From contig OX424555.1 in the NCBI GenBank assembly GCA_949152475.1, positions 74,043,499 to 74,107,498 of the forward strand: a stretch of DNA of 64,000 nucleotides. Direction: 5' to 3'. Positions 1 through 10,965 of the stretch are shown piece after piece. Both the position numbers and the translations under genes were made by a program. Source of the DNA: Terebella lapidaria. Taxonomy: Eukaryota > Annelida > Polychaeta > Terebellida > Terebellidae. Below the pieces are notes generated by a model. That model was not told the origin of the DNA. It ran no database searches and worked only from the letters and a program-made list of their open reading frames with translations. Position 1 is the stretch's first letter, and every line of letters begins with the position of its first letter.

Positions 1-490
1 ATGCTCTTTAAATTAGCCTAGTAGAAAACAATAGGTTATATAGCATGGACATAGAGGTGTCCATTGTTATAGTCCTCCAACCCCTCTTCCCCCCCCCCCC
101 ACCACCACCGGAACATTAATTAGCCTAACTCTGCCTAACTTGTGAATGCCAGAGGCTGCTGCGCGGAATATACATTACCGTATTGATCCGCATATAGGTG
201 CATGCGCCTATAAATGAATATATGCGCCTATAGGCCCCTATTCGAATATAGATCTAGGCGCATGCGCCTATAAGTGAGACACTTTGTATTTTTCCCGCCG
301 AAATTGCATCCCGCGCATGTCATCGGAAAAACAAAAAGCACGTAGGCCTGGAATGCAATGCAATTTAGAAAACACGTCTGTTGCTGTGTTACATGCACAG
401 TGCCCTTCGCGGGGTAGACCTACATGAGTACAGGTTTCCTCCTAGATATATCTGCTGGGGCACGATATAATACACCGAGTTAGTGTTAGT
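1..490. other. Intergenic, no gene seen
   Basis: No coding signal is visible. It holds a C-rich run near 89-100, four nearby copies of gcgcctata between about 199 and 272, and a perfect 16-bp palindrome taggcgcatgcgccta at 255-270. The repeated palindromic words look like degraded repeat DNA. Confidence 0.5.
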
Positions 491-1175
491 GTGGTTGACT
501 TATCATGTTTAAGCCAAAGATCGTATGATTGGACACGTCGAAAAAATAAATTAGATTGGAAGCCTCATATAATTGCAATAAAAAAAATAAAGGTATACTG
601 TATAAATTTAAAAAACCTAGTTCCTAAAGATGTTTTGGTACTACTTTATAACTCATTGATACTCCCCCTATTTAGTTTTGGCCTCCTGGCATAGGGTAGC
701 CCCCTATAAGTCACTTGAAAAGTTTAATCAACTTACAAAAAAGGTCATAAGAATAATTAACAAAGTAAGTTTTCGTGATCACACATATCCTTTATTTAAT
801 TCCACTAAAATACTTAAACTTACTAACCTGTATACATAACAAGCCTGTATTTTAGTGTTTGACTTTCTCCAGTGTAAATTGCCAACTTACTTCAAAAACA
901 TGTTCTCACTAAACAATTCATATCACACCCATAATACTAGACAATCTAATTTGTTACACTCATGTCATCATCGGTTATATATTTCTAGCTCCTCAATTAG
1001 ATGCATATTACCTCAGTTATGGAACTCCCTACCACCCACTATTAAAGATATTAAATCAAAACCACTGTTTAAAACTAAACTAAAACAACACCTATTGAAT
1101 CAGTATTTATTTTTGTTGATCAATAATGTTTTATTCATAGAACATTATTCCAACAAACTTTTTGCCTCAATTTGA
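491..1175 (+). mobile_element. LINE (non-LTR retrotransposon) 3' fragment, broken ORF2
   Basis: The translation gives two pieces typical of the C-terminal end of LINE reverse transcriptase proteins. One has LDWKPHI followed by a KIKVYCINLKNLVPKD-like helix and LLYNSLILP (491-694). The other has the tail motif HTHNTRQSN, then LPQLWNSLPPTIKD and a Lys-rich helix (855-1175). Between them a frame change near 690 and an in-frame stop near 838 separate parts that should be continuous. No catalytic RT core, endonuclease domain or poly-A tail is seen, so this is a 5'-truncated dead copy. The motifs suit the Jockey/CR1/RTE-X side of LINEs but do not decide the clade. Confidence 0.8.
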
Positions 1176-1245
1176 TTCTAGTGCTTATAGCTTCTTACCT
1201 ATCATATGCTAATTCGAAAAGGCCTCTCCAGACTTAGGTCTGGAA

Positions 1246-1414
1246 ATTCTACGCGACTCTGATCGACCAAATCATTGACCGACATTGTAGCCGTTACTTT
1301 ATCTGGCATGCGCTGGCGGTCATTAAAGTTCGATGAAATTCTAGCGACTCTGATCGACCAAATCATTGGCCGACAATGTAGCCGTTACTTCATCTGGCAG
1401 GCGCTGGCCGGTCG
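1246..1414 (+). repeat. Two-copy direct repeat, unit about 92 bp
   Basis: The segment starting attctacgcgactctg at 1246 returns at 1338 with a few substitutions and runs to about 1414. It lies between the LINE tail and the Gypsy remnant and could be part of the 5' untranslated region or LTR edge of the latter. Confidence 0.75.
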
Positions 1415-1776
1415 TGAAAAGTGGTCAATGGAGGAGGCTATTAGTTAAATGCTTCTTTGGCCATGGAAGCTGCGGGAAACTCCCAGCAGATGCCCCCTCA
1501 ATTGACACCTGCAGAGAGGGGACCCAGCATTCCGACCAAGCCAGCGGAAGCCTCCGCCTCAATGTGTCCCATTGGGAAGCTCCGGCTTCTCGGGACTTCG
1601 CTGTGGGACCTCAATCTCCCCTGGCTAGAACACCTCAGCACTACCCCATCGAGGCAGGTGCAAGCGGCTGCAGTCACCACTCCATACGACTCCTCAGAAG
1701 AGACGAAGAGAAGTACGAATTTCTGAGCATAGCTCATTGCTACATGTTTTCGTCCGGTCCAGATGCCAACCGGCCC

Positions 1777-1845
1777 TGCTATTATCATGATTATTGTGCT
1801 AAGCAGGGTCATTTTTGGCTGCAGTGCCTCACCTGGCTTGCCTGA
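1777..1845 (+). pseudogene. Gag nucleocapsid zinc-knuckle remnant
   Basis: The frame reads CYYHDYCAKQGHFWLQC, which keeps the spacing and the GH...C end of a CCHC knuckle but is degenerate at its start. It lies just upstream of the protease-like stretch, as expected for the gag-pol junction of a Gypsy element. The surrounding frame (1366-1845) has little other recognisable gag character. Confidence 0.55.
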
Positions 1846-2023
1846 ACCACGCCGGAATTTCCACGGTCCCTCCTCTAGACCTGGTCCTCAAAGCCCAAAG
1901 AGATGGCCTCCTCCTAAGATCCCTGTGACCTGCCACGTCTGATTCGCCCATGGACGGGGCTGATGAGTTGCTATAACTCTCTCGGGAATGGCCCCTGATT
2001 AATTTCGTGACCTTGTCGGGGAT

Positions 2024-2278
2024 GTGACAGTCTGTGCACAGGTTCGGGATGCATGCTGGCACCTTCATCTGATCTTCGGAGGCGAGTCTGTCTGCTTCCT
2101 GGTAGACGGGTCGGAAGTCCCGTTCGTTGGGACAAGTGCATATAAGCGGCATCCCGCCCTCTGTAGAATTGATATGCATGATCCCGGTAGTTATCAGCTA
2201 TATGGAGTTGGTAATGACAGCATCCCTATCAAAGGACGATCAATCTTCCTATTACAATTGGGGGCAAGGTGTACTTGA
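2024..2278 (+). pseudogene. Retropepsin-like protease remnant
   Basis: The frame contains GESVCFLVDGSEVPFVGTSA. This resembles the LVDSGAEVS-type active-site loop of retroviral-type aspartic proteases, but the catalytic Asp-Ser/Thr-Gly triad is altered to DGS, so it would be inactive. Its place between the zinc knuckle and reverse transcriptase supports the reading. Confidence 0.5.
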
Positions 2279-2959
2279 CAGAGGCGATCTTGGCTGATAT
2301 TGGCGTTGCGGGCATAATTGGAATGAACTTCCTTTGCACCAAAGGGTGATTATAGAGTTTAGCTCTGGAGAACTCCGCATGAGGAATGAGGCACACTTCC
2401 TCTTCCGGACAGGTCCTTTCCATTCAATCGAAGTGAGGGTGGCCTGTGCCAAGGTGACACCACCCTTCAGTGAGGCTGTTGTCGCAGCGCACCCATGTAG
2501 TGTGCACATGCCTCTGATCAGTCGCGCTTGTGAAATACAGGACTCGAACTGGGTGGAGCTCTAATCAACTTCGACCCTATTCTCCGAGCTCTAGTCAAGT
2601 CCAATCCCTATATTCCCTATTCTTAATCCCACGAATGCTCCAGTTATACTGCGACATGGGCTAGTTGCTGCATGGCCGCATTGTCATAATGAGTGTTTTG
2701 TGGTGATCCACTGTGTAGCGCCGTGCATGACCGTCGTTTGGAATCTCAGATTCCGAAGGATCGGTTGAGTAATGATCAGCCAGTTGCACTCCACAAACTG
2801 CTCCTGCAGTATGCAGATGTTTATGTGGGTCCTGACAGTGCGGTAGGCAAGACATAATTATGTTGCCAAACACTGCATCATAGACGAGCATCCACTCAAA
2901 CAATGGAAAGCTACGATGGGAAGCTTTTGTGCACCAAGAGGTCATTATCACAAGGTGCA

Positions 2960-3830
2960 GAAGATGCTCAAGCTAGACATCATCGAACCCAGTGACAGCC
3001 CTCTGGCCAATCCTATGGTTATGGTGAAGAAAAGGAATGGCTCATGGAGATTCTGACTATTGTAAACTCAACAATGTCAAGCGGCAGGATTCGTATCCTC
3101 GCCCGCACATCGAGGACACGTTCAATCCCTGGCCGGGTCGCACTATTTTCGTGCACCTGATCTGGCATCCAGGTATTGGCAAGTCTAGATGGAGGAAAGT
3201 TTTGGGGCTAAGACAGCCTTTGTCACCATGAACGGCCCTTACCAGTTCAAGGTAATGCCGTTCAGGCTCTGCAACATCGAGGACACGTTCAATCCCTGGC
3301 CGGGTCGCACTATTTTTGTGCACCTGATCTGGCATCCAGGTATTGGCAAGTCTAGATGGAGGAAAGTTTTGGGGCTAAGACAGCCTTTGTCACCATGAAC
3401 GGCCCTTACCAGTTCAAGGTAATGCCGTTCGGGCTCTGCAACACCCCTGTGACATTCTACTATCTCCTGGAAATGGTGCTAAAAGAGTTTCTTTGGAAAC
3501 GATGAAAAGAGTATGTCGATGATGTCGTCATGTACGAATGATTCTTTGAAGAAACTGTAACCAATTTCCAGATGGTGTTCCATCACATCCAGCAAATTTT
3601 TGCCAAAGAGATTTTGTATCTGGACTTCATGGTGTCCGAAACAAATGTCCATCCTGACCCTGCTAAGCTCCATGCTGTGCGGAAGTGGCCTCTGCCATGT
3701 TACATGGGAGATGAGAGGTCCTTCTTTGGCTGTGTGAGCTACGGAGATCGCACATCCTTTGACCATTATGAGCGATTTTATCTGGGATATGATGCAGGAG
3801 GCAGCTTTTGTTGATCTCCATAAGGCATTG
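2960..3830 (+). pseudogene. Ty3/Gypsy reverse transcriptase, broken
   Basis: Recognisable RT landmarks occur in order in shifting frames: LDIIEPSDSPLANPMVMVKK then NGSWRF, then DYCKLNNVKRQDSYPRP, then TAFVTMNGPYQFKVMPF, the catalytic YVDDVVMY (about 3512-3535), then LYLDFMVS and DPAKLHAVRKWPLP of the connection region. A stop follows NGSWRF and a 167-bp tandem duplication (not a multiple of three) breaks the core. The catalytic YVDD survives, but no continuous protein could be made. Confidence 0.85.
3107..3440 (+). repeat. Tandem duplication of 167 bp inside RT
   Basis: The segment beginning acatcgaggacacgttc at about 3107 repeats from 3274 with only a couple of base differences. The near identity of the halves, compared with the decay of the element around them, points to a recent duplication or an assembly artefact. 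It disrupts the reading frame. Confidence 0.9.
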
Positions 3831-3939
3831 ACGTCTGCTCTTGTGCTCCAGACATTTTTGGGACATGGACGAAAGTAACTCAACAGTGTCCTCTCACAGG
3901 TTATGAACGGCATCATCGAAAGTGTAGTGGCATACGCGA

Positions 3940-4200
3940 GTGTTGCTGTTAGCTGCTCACAGATGAATTACTGCATGGCCCATCATGAGCTCCTCGTGGT
4001 GGTGACTAAGACCAAGCACTTTCAGCACTACCTGTTAGGACGCCTCCAGCTGTGGACTGGTCACAGTTCACTCTGGTGATTGCTGCATTACAGGGAAGCC
4101 GATGGTTTGGTGGCTTGTCAAACTCCGGAAGTATGACATGAAGATTGAACACCATGCTGCATGGTGAGGACCATGGCAACACTGACGGCCTGTCCCATTA
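3940..4200 (+). pseudogene. Gypsy RNase H remnant
   Basis: The translation shows NYCMAHHELLVVVTKTKHF followed by YLLGRLQLWTGHSSL and, after frame breaks, LRKYDMKIEHHAA. These correspond to the RNase H stretch of Gypsy pol that carries the RELLAVV-like helix and the TDHxSL strand. Several stops and frame changes are present. Confidence 0.75.
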
Positions 4201-4221
4201 TCATAAATGCAAGAATCCAAA

Positions 4222-4766
4222 CTGTCCAAGCCCTTACTCTGTCTCCACGCCTTAGCCTAGACGAGGTGGTACCGACAGAACTATCCACTGTATGACCCAG
4301 GGATGTGACACGGCCGGAGATGGACTTCTTTGGATGAAATGCCTTCTTCATGTTTTGCAGCTCCATCTAGTTCAGACTCTGAGGTGGAGCGACCTTTGCC
4401 TGACAGGCCTTAGCTGTCCAGCTGCAGCCGGACACAACTGTGAAGCAGAGAGTAGATGGCACCCTGGCACCGATTATCACATCCCCGGATTATCACATCT
4501 GTCCAAGCCCTTACTCTGTCTCCACGCCTTAGCCTAGACGAGGTGGTACCGACAGAACTATCCACTGTATGACCCAGGGATGTGACACGGCCGGAGATGG
4601 ACTTCTTTGGATGAAATGCCTTCTTCATGTTTTGCAGCTCCATCTAGTTCAGACTCTGAGGTGGAGCGACCTTTGCCTGACAGGCCTTAGCTGTCCAGCT
4701 GCAGCCGGACACAACTGTGAAGCAGAGAGTAGATGGCACCCTGGCACCGATTATCACATCCCCGGA
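4222..4766 (+). repeat. Tandem duplication, 277-bp period
   Basis: The segment starting ctgtccaagcccttactc at 4222 is repeated from 4499. The 268-bp matching part looks identical by eye. The junction carries a short extra 'ttatcacat' that repeats the local sequence, suggesting replication slippage or template switching. It lies between the RNase H and integrase remnants. Confidence 0.92.
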
Positions 4767-4768
4767 GG

Positions 4769-5520
4769 CTGACAAGAAACTCAAACGTGCGGAACGGTTG
4801 AAGTCTCTGGTTTCCTCATGGGAACAACTGTTACTCCGTGACAGACTCTTGTACCGGTGCTACGAGCTTGTGTATCCTGAAAATGCTGTCGACCTATATC
4901 AATGATCGAGTGAACAATTGGGATGACCACCTCCCGTATGTCTTGATGGCGTACTGATTGTTGTTCCACACCCCTACTGGGGTGATGCCGCATGCAATGT
5001 TGTATGGGCGGGAAATCAATCTGCCCATGTATATCATGTATCACAAGGCAACAGAAACTGGCCCAATACTGCAGTGTGGACCCACGTGCGTGGAGTGGGT
5101 TTGCCGTGCTGTGGCGAATGCCTATGCCATAGCATGGTGAACCCACTCCACGCACGTGGGTCCACACTGCGGTATTGGGCCGGTTTCTGTTGCCTTGTGC
5201 GTTACTACTATTCAGGGCAAAGCAGGGCAACAAATATCCCAATCCGTGGATACGGCGTTTCACCATACTGAAACAAGAGAATCTCTCTCTTCGTTGAGAC
5301 CAATATGCTTTTGCATGTTTGGGGATTCTCAAATAAAGTTTATACAAAAAAGAAAGAAAGTGATAGATGTGGACTACCGGATTTGTCAGGACTCAGATCC
5401 TGGCCGGGTTCTGCTTGTTCACATCAACAAACTGAAATGGTATGAAGGGCCATTGATACTCGATCCGCACAGACAGGACGTGGAATCGAATGATGTCCTA
5501 TTGCTGAAGAGCTATTGCTG
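4769..5520 (+). pseudogene. Gypsy integrase remnant
   Basis: Pieces seen are KLKRAERLKSLVSSWEQL with LLYRCYEL (zinc-binding region side), then NNWDDHLPYVLMAY and HTPTGVMPHAMLYGREINLP, the end of the integrase core in Gypsy elements, and finally VLLVHINKLKWYEGP, like the C-terminal strand that closes many Gypsy integrases. Most of the DDE core is missing or scrambled, and a hairpin-forming inverted duplication interrupts the end. Confidence 0.78.
5042..5199. repeat. Near-perfect inverted repeat, 60-bp arms
   Basis: Left arm 5042-5101 and right arm 5140-5199 are reverse complements with about two mismatches and a 38-bp spacer. It sits in the integrase remnant, and the left arm codes the recognisable integrase piece ending TETG, so the right arm is a secondary inverted copy. 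Confidence 0.92.
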
Positions 5521-7626
5521 ATTCCAAACAGTTCCAAACACCATCCCTTTTGGCGGATGACCATACAAGGTCATCATCCCATCTGAAACATCTTGTTCAA
5601 AATCTTAGCTTATTTCTTAAGGCTTGTTCAAAAGTTTGGGAGCTAAACACTCACTAAGTCCAGGGGTAGTTCCCCATTCTACCAAAACAGACCCCTAAAC
5701 TCTGACCTTTGTGCATCCTGACTTTGGGTACTGCTCACCTTGCTTCCTTCTGGTCCCGCTATACAGATTGCCAAATAGCATGACGGTGAGTGTAGCTTGG
5801 TGCTCCCATTCCAGTTCAGGCTAGGGAGACAATCACGGGGAGACTCCCGGGGACAATCAATTGTAGGTAACCTCATTGAAAAGCCTCTGTGCTCCATGCT
5901 CGCGTGTTGAGCTAAAGGCCCTACACTCAAGCGCTTTGTATAGGCTAGATGGCAGACTGTTGGGTATCTGGGATTCTATCCCTGTGGTGGGATAGAATCA
6001 CACTCACGTGCTCCCGTTTGTTGTGCCCTTCCCATGACTTTTGTTCCCGGGCACATCAGGCTACATGACAGTGATGCAGTTCTTGTGATTCATGTATTAG
6101 TCAGAACACGTCCAGTGGGCTAAAATTACGTGGTTCACTGACGCCAGCAAGACATTGTGCCACTTGACGGGGCGCATGCACCTTGGAGAACCTTGGAGAA
6201 AGTATTTCAAAAATATTCAAAATTGTCGTTTGACTCCCATGTGAAGTATGCCAAGTTATAGAACGATGCCATCTAGCATAGCAAAAATATCAGCGAAAAA
6301 CAGTGTAAACAAGGTAGAAAAATCAGAGTATAGTTAGTAACAAAAAATGCACTATCAAAAATGTTTCAATGTATCAGTAGTGATGTCTATCTGTCCCTTG
6401 CAATCAAGCAACTAATAGTGATAAAATGTTAATGAGAAAAAGAACCGGTATATAAATGTAATGTTCGACGCCCATGGCGCACGCGGCAGGCGTCATAATT
6501 ACTAAAAGTACAACCAGGTAACAGTCTGTCCGGACGAGTCCGGCCGTCATACATCACATCATAACACATCACCATCACCATCTTCATCACCAACATCAAC
6601 AACATCATATACAACATGCATAGTACATAGTTATGGTAATGTAGCCGTGTGCGGAGCCTGAGATGCCATGGGAGTGGCACCACAGAACTCGCGCACGTGG
6701 GCATGTTGCTGGCCGGCCTTGCCGACGGCACTGCCGCAGGGATAGAACCCTGGACAGCCCGACGGTCTGCCAGAGCTTGTGTTGCACCATCCCAGGTGGG
6801 AGACTGGTGATCCAGAGGGCGTACACCCCCGAGTCATCAAGATCTTCCCCACCTGTGCACCCTATGGAAGTCATCCCTGAGGCCTTATGGGCCTCCCTAG
6901 CCGAACAGGGACAAGGAGCTCATGCCTGAGCTCACCTGTCGTGCTCTCGCTCTGTGACAACTCCGGCCGTAAAACATGTGGCCACAGTATTTATAGTCGA
7001 GTCGTGAGCACAAGAGATGACGTAAACAGCCACTGTTACAGTATAGTGGATAAGAGGCTTCGAACACGAAGCGGCCAGAAACAAGAAAGTGTTTAGAAAG
7101 AATCTCCTGCCGCGATCTTTGGACAAAATCGCCACATAAGCAATATCAATACTTAGGCTATGTATTAGTCCATGAGCCCACCCAAAATTTGCTACCATGA
7201 AAGGGCACCAAACTTTGACTGTTTTTTCCAGTTTATATGATCCTCAACATGTCAAAACATCATGATGGACTTCTCAGAAGAGTAGCTTAAATTTTCTACC
7301 GAATTTTACATCCGTATGTTATGCTATAGCGATTGACAAAATGAGTGATTTGAATGCACATTCCAACAAATATGTTTTTTTTAAATCACAGAGAAATCAA
7401 CATATATTGTTTCATGAAATATTGTGGTGTTAATTGAATGTAAGTATCAATATATTACCATGTAACAATTATATTTGATCAATGTATTGATATTTTCACA
7501 ATTTTGTTTGCAAATTTTAGAACCCCACAGCAGTCTAGTCCTGGATTGACGAAGCTAAAAGTGTGACCACTGCAGATATCCGAAAACAATTTCAACAATT
7601 CAATGTGTATAAGAAGTGGTATTTAA
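5521..7626. other. Intergenic or element-derived, no gene recognised
   Basis: About 2.1 kb without a supportable gene. It includes a hairpin at 5972-5999 and, at 6660-6930, a GC-rich block with short open frames on both strands that match nothing I know. Part of it may be the 3' untranslated region or LTR of the upstream Gypsy remnant. The last 450 bases are AT-rich. Confidence 0.45.
5972..5999. repeat. Perfect hairpin, 11-bp stem, 6-base loop
   Basis: gattctatccc at 5972-5982 pairs perfectly with gggatagaatc at 5989-5999. It could be a terminator-like fold of the neighbouring retroelement or chance. Confidence 0.8.
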
Positions 7627-9408
7627 TTGTATCCCCCGAACAAAATTCGGCGGATACTATGGATTTGCGATAATTGTCCGCTTCAGGCTCCTCGCCCGCC
7701 TCCGCGTATGTGTCCGCAGAGATTCTCTTGTGAATGTGCTACAGGCCACAATTCTCACCATAATTTTTTGCAGGCACATATATATTGGTAAGACCACGAT
7801 ACCAATCGTTTTTGGTGCCAACTTAATTGGTGGTTTGGGGACACATTTCGCATTGAAATCAGCCTGTTTGAGACAAATGGCTTGTGAACACTATACAGAT
7901 GGTAGTTTTGGATGAATCTTAATAATATTTGGGAGTTTTGTTGGGAAAGAATAGTTTCTCAGAATGATCACATAAATATTAATATGCTCATGGCCTAACT
8001 TATTACAGATGTGTGAAATACCAATTTTACGAAAGCGTGTTCCATTAGTTTTACTACTGAGCACAATAAAAACAGTTGAGACAAGAAACATTCATTTTTG
8101 GGTTCGGCAAAGTGAAAGGTCGTTTCAGCAGAGATTTTATTTCATGGCTATAGTACCACATATAATACTGAATAAGTTAAGATTGATTTGGCTAGATATA
8201 ACATGCTGTGAACCCATTTCATTAATTTGACAACTTTGAACTCAGCTAGCACATATTTTGAATAGAAATAGAAGTCTTTTGCACATACTGATCCAGCTTC
8301 ATAATTTTTCATCATTTTCGAATACAACACTTTTGGTTAACTTTTAGTTGGAATTTCACATTCAAACCTCATTTGGAACGTATTTGGGGGTAAAAATGGA
8401 GCTTTTTGCGATCTGGATTTGATCTGGCTCCAATTACATCATCTTGAAAAGCAGTTCTGGTCAATATTCGCTTGGAATTTCAATTTTGAACCAAATTTGG
8501 TACATTTTTTGGGGTGAAAATAGAACTTTTGTTTCGGCTTAAATTTTAGCATCTTCAAATGCAGTTTTTGCAACTTTTTGTTGTAATATCAACTTGAAAC
8601 CAGATTTGGCACATATTTTGAGTGGAAATATAATATATGGAAAAAGTGTGATTCAACTCCAATTTTTTTTTATCTTGAAATGCAGTTTTGATCAACAGTT
8701 GCTTTGAATTTCAACTTGAAACAAAGTATAATTGGCAAATATTTTGAGTTAAAATATAACTTGTGGTAAAAATTTTGACCTGGCTCCAGTTTTGAGTTTT
8801 GAGTACCTTTTCAGTACATGAAACCCATATGGTTTCTGTTTTTACTTTAAATTCAACTTGAAACCCAGTTTGGCACTTATTTTGAGTGAAGATATAACTC
8901 GTGGTGAAAAGTTCGATCTGGCTCCAATTTCGTAATCTTGGAATGCAGTTTTGGTCAACTTTTACTTGAAAATTGCATTCCAAACTAAGTTCGTCGAATA
9001 TTTTGAGTTGGAATATAGCTTGTGGATGCAGTATTGGTCAACTTTTATATTGAATTTCCACTTGAAATCAACGTTGTCAAATATTTTGAGTTGAAATATA
9101 TCTTTTGGTGAAAAGTTCGACCTGGCTATATTTTGTCATCAATCGAACATGTCAAAATGGAAATTCCAACAAATTGATTTCTGTGGTGACCTTAAATTTG
9201 ATCTTCAATGACTTTGAAAGGTCAAAGCAGCAATTTTGGTGGAAAAAAACAGGTGCGGCTTAACACTTCACTTTTCTATGATAACCTTTTTAGCCGTTGC
9301 TCTAATCCCTCCCCCCCCCCCTGTTGGTAACACGAATATGGGGTTACATGGACGATAGGGCTACAGGAGATACACCCCAGCGGTCGTAGGTGAGCGGAAA
9401 GCGTCTAG
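7627..9408 (+). mobile_element. Helitron-like non-autonomous element, copy 1
   Basis: Begins TTGTATCCCCCGAAC and ends CGTCTAG, inserted between A (7626) and T (9409) as Helitrons do. Near the end lie a degenerate subterminal block (ggagatac), a hairpin-forming stretch at about 9381-9397 and the CTAG terminus. The interior from about 8380 is a decayed array of ~120-bp units whose marker is 'tctggctccaattt'. It lacks the 'ttaagtctattattgacc' array present in copies 2 and 3. No Rep/helicase coding is visible. Of the three copies this is the most diverged. Confidence 0.75.
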
Positions 9409-10860
9409 TGTTTACATTACATAGGGTGATAATTTGGATGGATGGACGGAGTAACGAAATAAGTTTCTGAAAGAAATAACGAAAGAAAAAATGTTGATAT
9501 ACATATAAACATCAATACAATCAAAATAGAACAAATTACTTGAAATGTGGTGCTCTCTCATTTGCTGCGGTTTCTGCTATGTACAAATTGACACTAATTT
9601 GACAAAATAATATGATCCAAGACAAGATCCAGTATATTTTGACTTGTCATACTATCCACATAACCTGTATAGTTCAAAATGATACATTAATAGTAATAAA
9701 AACAGTTTGATGTAGAGGATATATGTAGCGGGTTGAATCGCGTTCGTCTGAAGCGGTTTATATCTGTTTAAGACCCCACTCTAACATTTTAGGTTGTACT
9801 GAAGCTAAGCTACTCTCCCGAAGTGTCCATCATGCTGTTTCTGGTAGTAGATACATATATCTAACAAAATCAAGTCAAAAAGTCTGGTGCCCTCTCATGG
9901 TAGCAATTCCTAAAAAATCACCCTTTGGCTCATGGACTATATGGCTTCTATCGTGCAACAAAAGTTGAATTTGAAGTTGGTCTTTTTCAATGAGGCCTGA
10001 CTTGAACTTCACAAGCCGTTCATCTGATGTCAGGCCAGTATTCACATGCATCTGATCTGGGTCGTGAGTCTCGTGACGTGCCCATGCATCTCGATAAAAA
10101 AAGGTAGTGTACAAATGGTGTGTTTTGAGGCCCGGTAGATGCACTGATGCAGTAGATTTGCTTTATTTCTAGTTTTGATATGCAGGTAGGTTCATTTGAG
10201 ACACAAATTGGTAGGACTATATTATTGATGAATTAAGATATGTTTGAGATTGGAATTTTGCATAATTTTGTGTCACTCCCCGGTTAGAAATGGGTCATTT
10301 AGAGGTAAGGCCACAATGAAACGTTCCATTGAATTTACCTATCCCTTGCCACAGTGTTAAGAGATAGCATGCTGTCAAATCGCCAATTTTCAAAGTGTGA
10401 TAAAGCTACTTCAAATTTCTTCTCAATGGATGTGATATTTTTTTATCGTTCCCTGAGGGGATTTTCTTTGCTTTGGCAGTGATTACAGATGGTTCCTCAG
10501 TGCTGTTGAGCCGGCCGCGAGGAAGTTTCTTCATTCAATGGGGAGGATAGGAAACGTTTCATTGTGAAGGCCTACCTATGTTCACGTGCAAATAAAAAAA
10601 GTTGCCTTCGGCAAATTTGCACAAATTTCAGATTTGTTGTCCCTACAATTGTGATGGATATGGTACATAGGCCTATATGTGAAAGGTGAGAAATTCGTAC
10701 TTCTTGTTTTTGTTGCAGATAACAATACGCTATAACAATCGTCACTTATGGGACCTGAATTTGTGGACAGACGTCATCTAAAGTTAACATTCGATGACGC
10801 TGCCTGGTGCTATGTATCTGAGAAAAAAGTGCAGCTCACAGATATTTCACGTGGTTTCTG
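9409..10860. other. Intergenic upstream of PFDN1, no gene seen
   Basis: AT-rich sequence with no convincing exon or mobile-element ends. Open frames here, including an 89-codon minus-strand one at 9875-10144, show no recognisable domain. Confidence 0.5.
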
Positions 10861-10965
10861 TAATATTTTGGGTACTTCCGGTATCGCAAATTCCACGGTA
10901 CCGCTTTTGTGACGCTACAAAACTCGCGAGAACTCGCACTTTTTCAACAGAGTGGTTCTGAAAAC
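10861..10965 (+). promoter_or_regulatory. Probable PFDN1 promoter / 5' UTR
   Basis: The 105 bases before the PFDN1 start hold acttccgg (10874-10881), the reverse complement of the ETS-family core CCGGAAGT, and tcgcgaga (10924-10931), the TCGCGAGA core-promoter word found at many animal housekeeping genes. Several CpGs break the AT-rich background. No TATA box is seen. This suits a broadly expressed chaperone gene; the exact start of transcription cannot be read. Confidence 0.55.

Larger units (their letters stand above)
1437..5525 (+). mobile_element. Decayed Ty3/Gypsy LTR retrotransposon, + strand
   Basis: Pieces of the gag-pol order expected for Ty3/Gypsy follow each other on one strand: a degenerate zinc knuckle (about 1777-1827), a protease-like stretch (about 2050-2200), reverse transcriptase (about 2960-3800), RNase H (about 3940-4200) and integrase (about 4770-5520). 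RNase H before integrase is the Gypsy order, not the Copia order. Every domain is broken by stops, frame changes or local duplications, so the copy is inactive. I found no convincing pair of LTRs; the outer limits are only the outermost recognisable protein similarity. Confidence 0.82.

Noticed and set aside
1366-2564. Several overlapping open frames on both strands
   Set aside because: Only the pieces with zinc-knuckle and protease-like motifs make sense, as decayed gag-pol. The rest are shadows in other frames of GC-richer sequence.
4781-5347. 188-codon minus-strand open frame
   Set aside because: It is antisense to the Gypsy integrase remnant and runs through the inverted repeat; the recognisable protein similarity is on the plus strand.
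6660-6930. tRNA-derived SINE: minus strand holds ggttctatccc, like a B box
   Set aside because: The would-be A box is too close and poorly matched, no cloverleaf forms, and no second copy was seen in the window.
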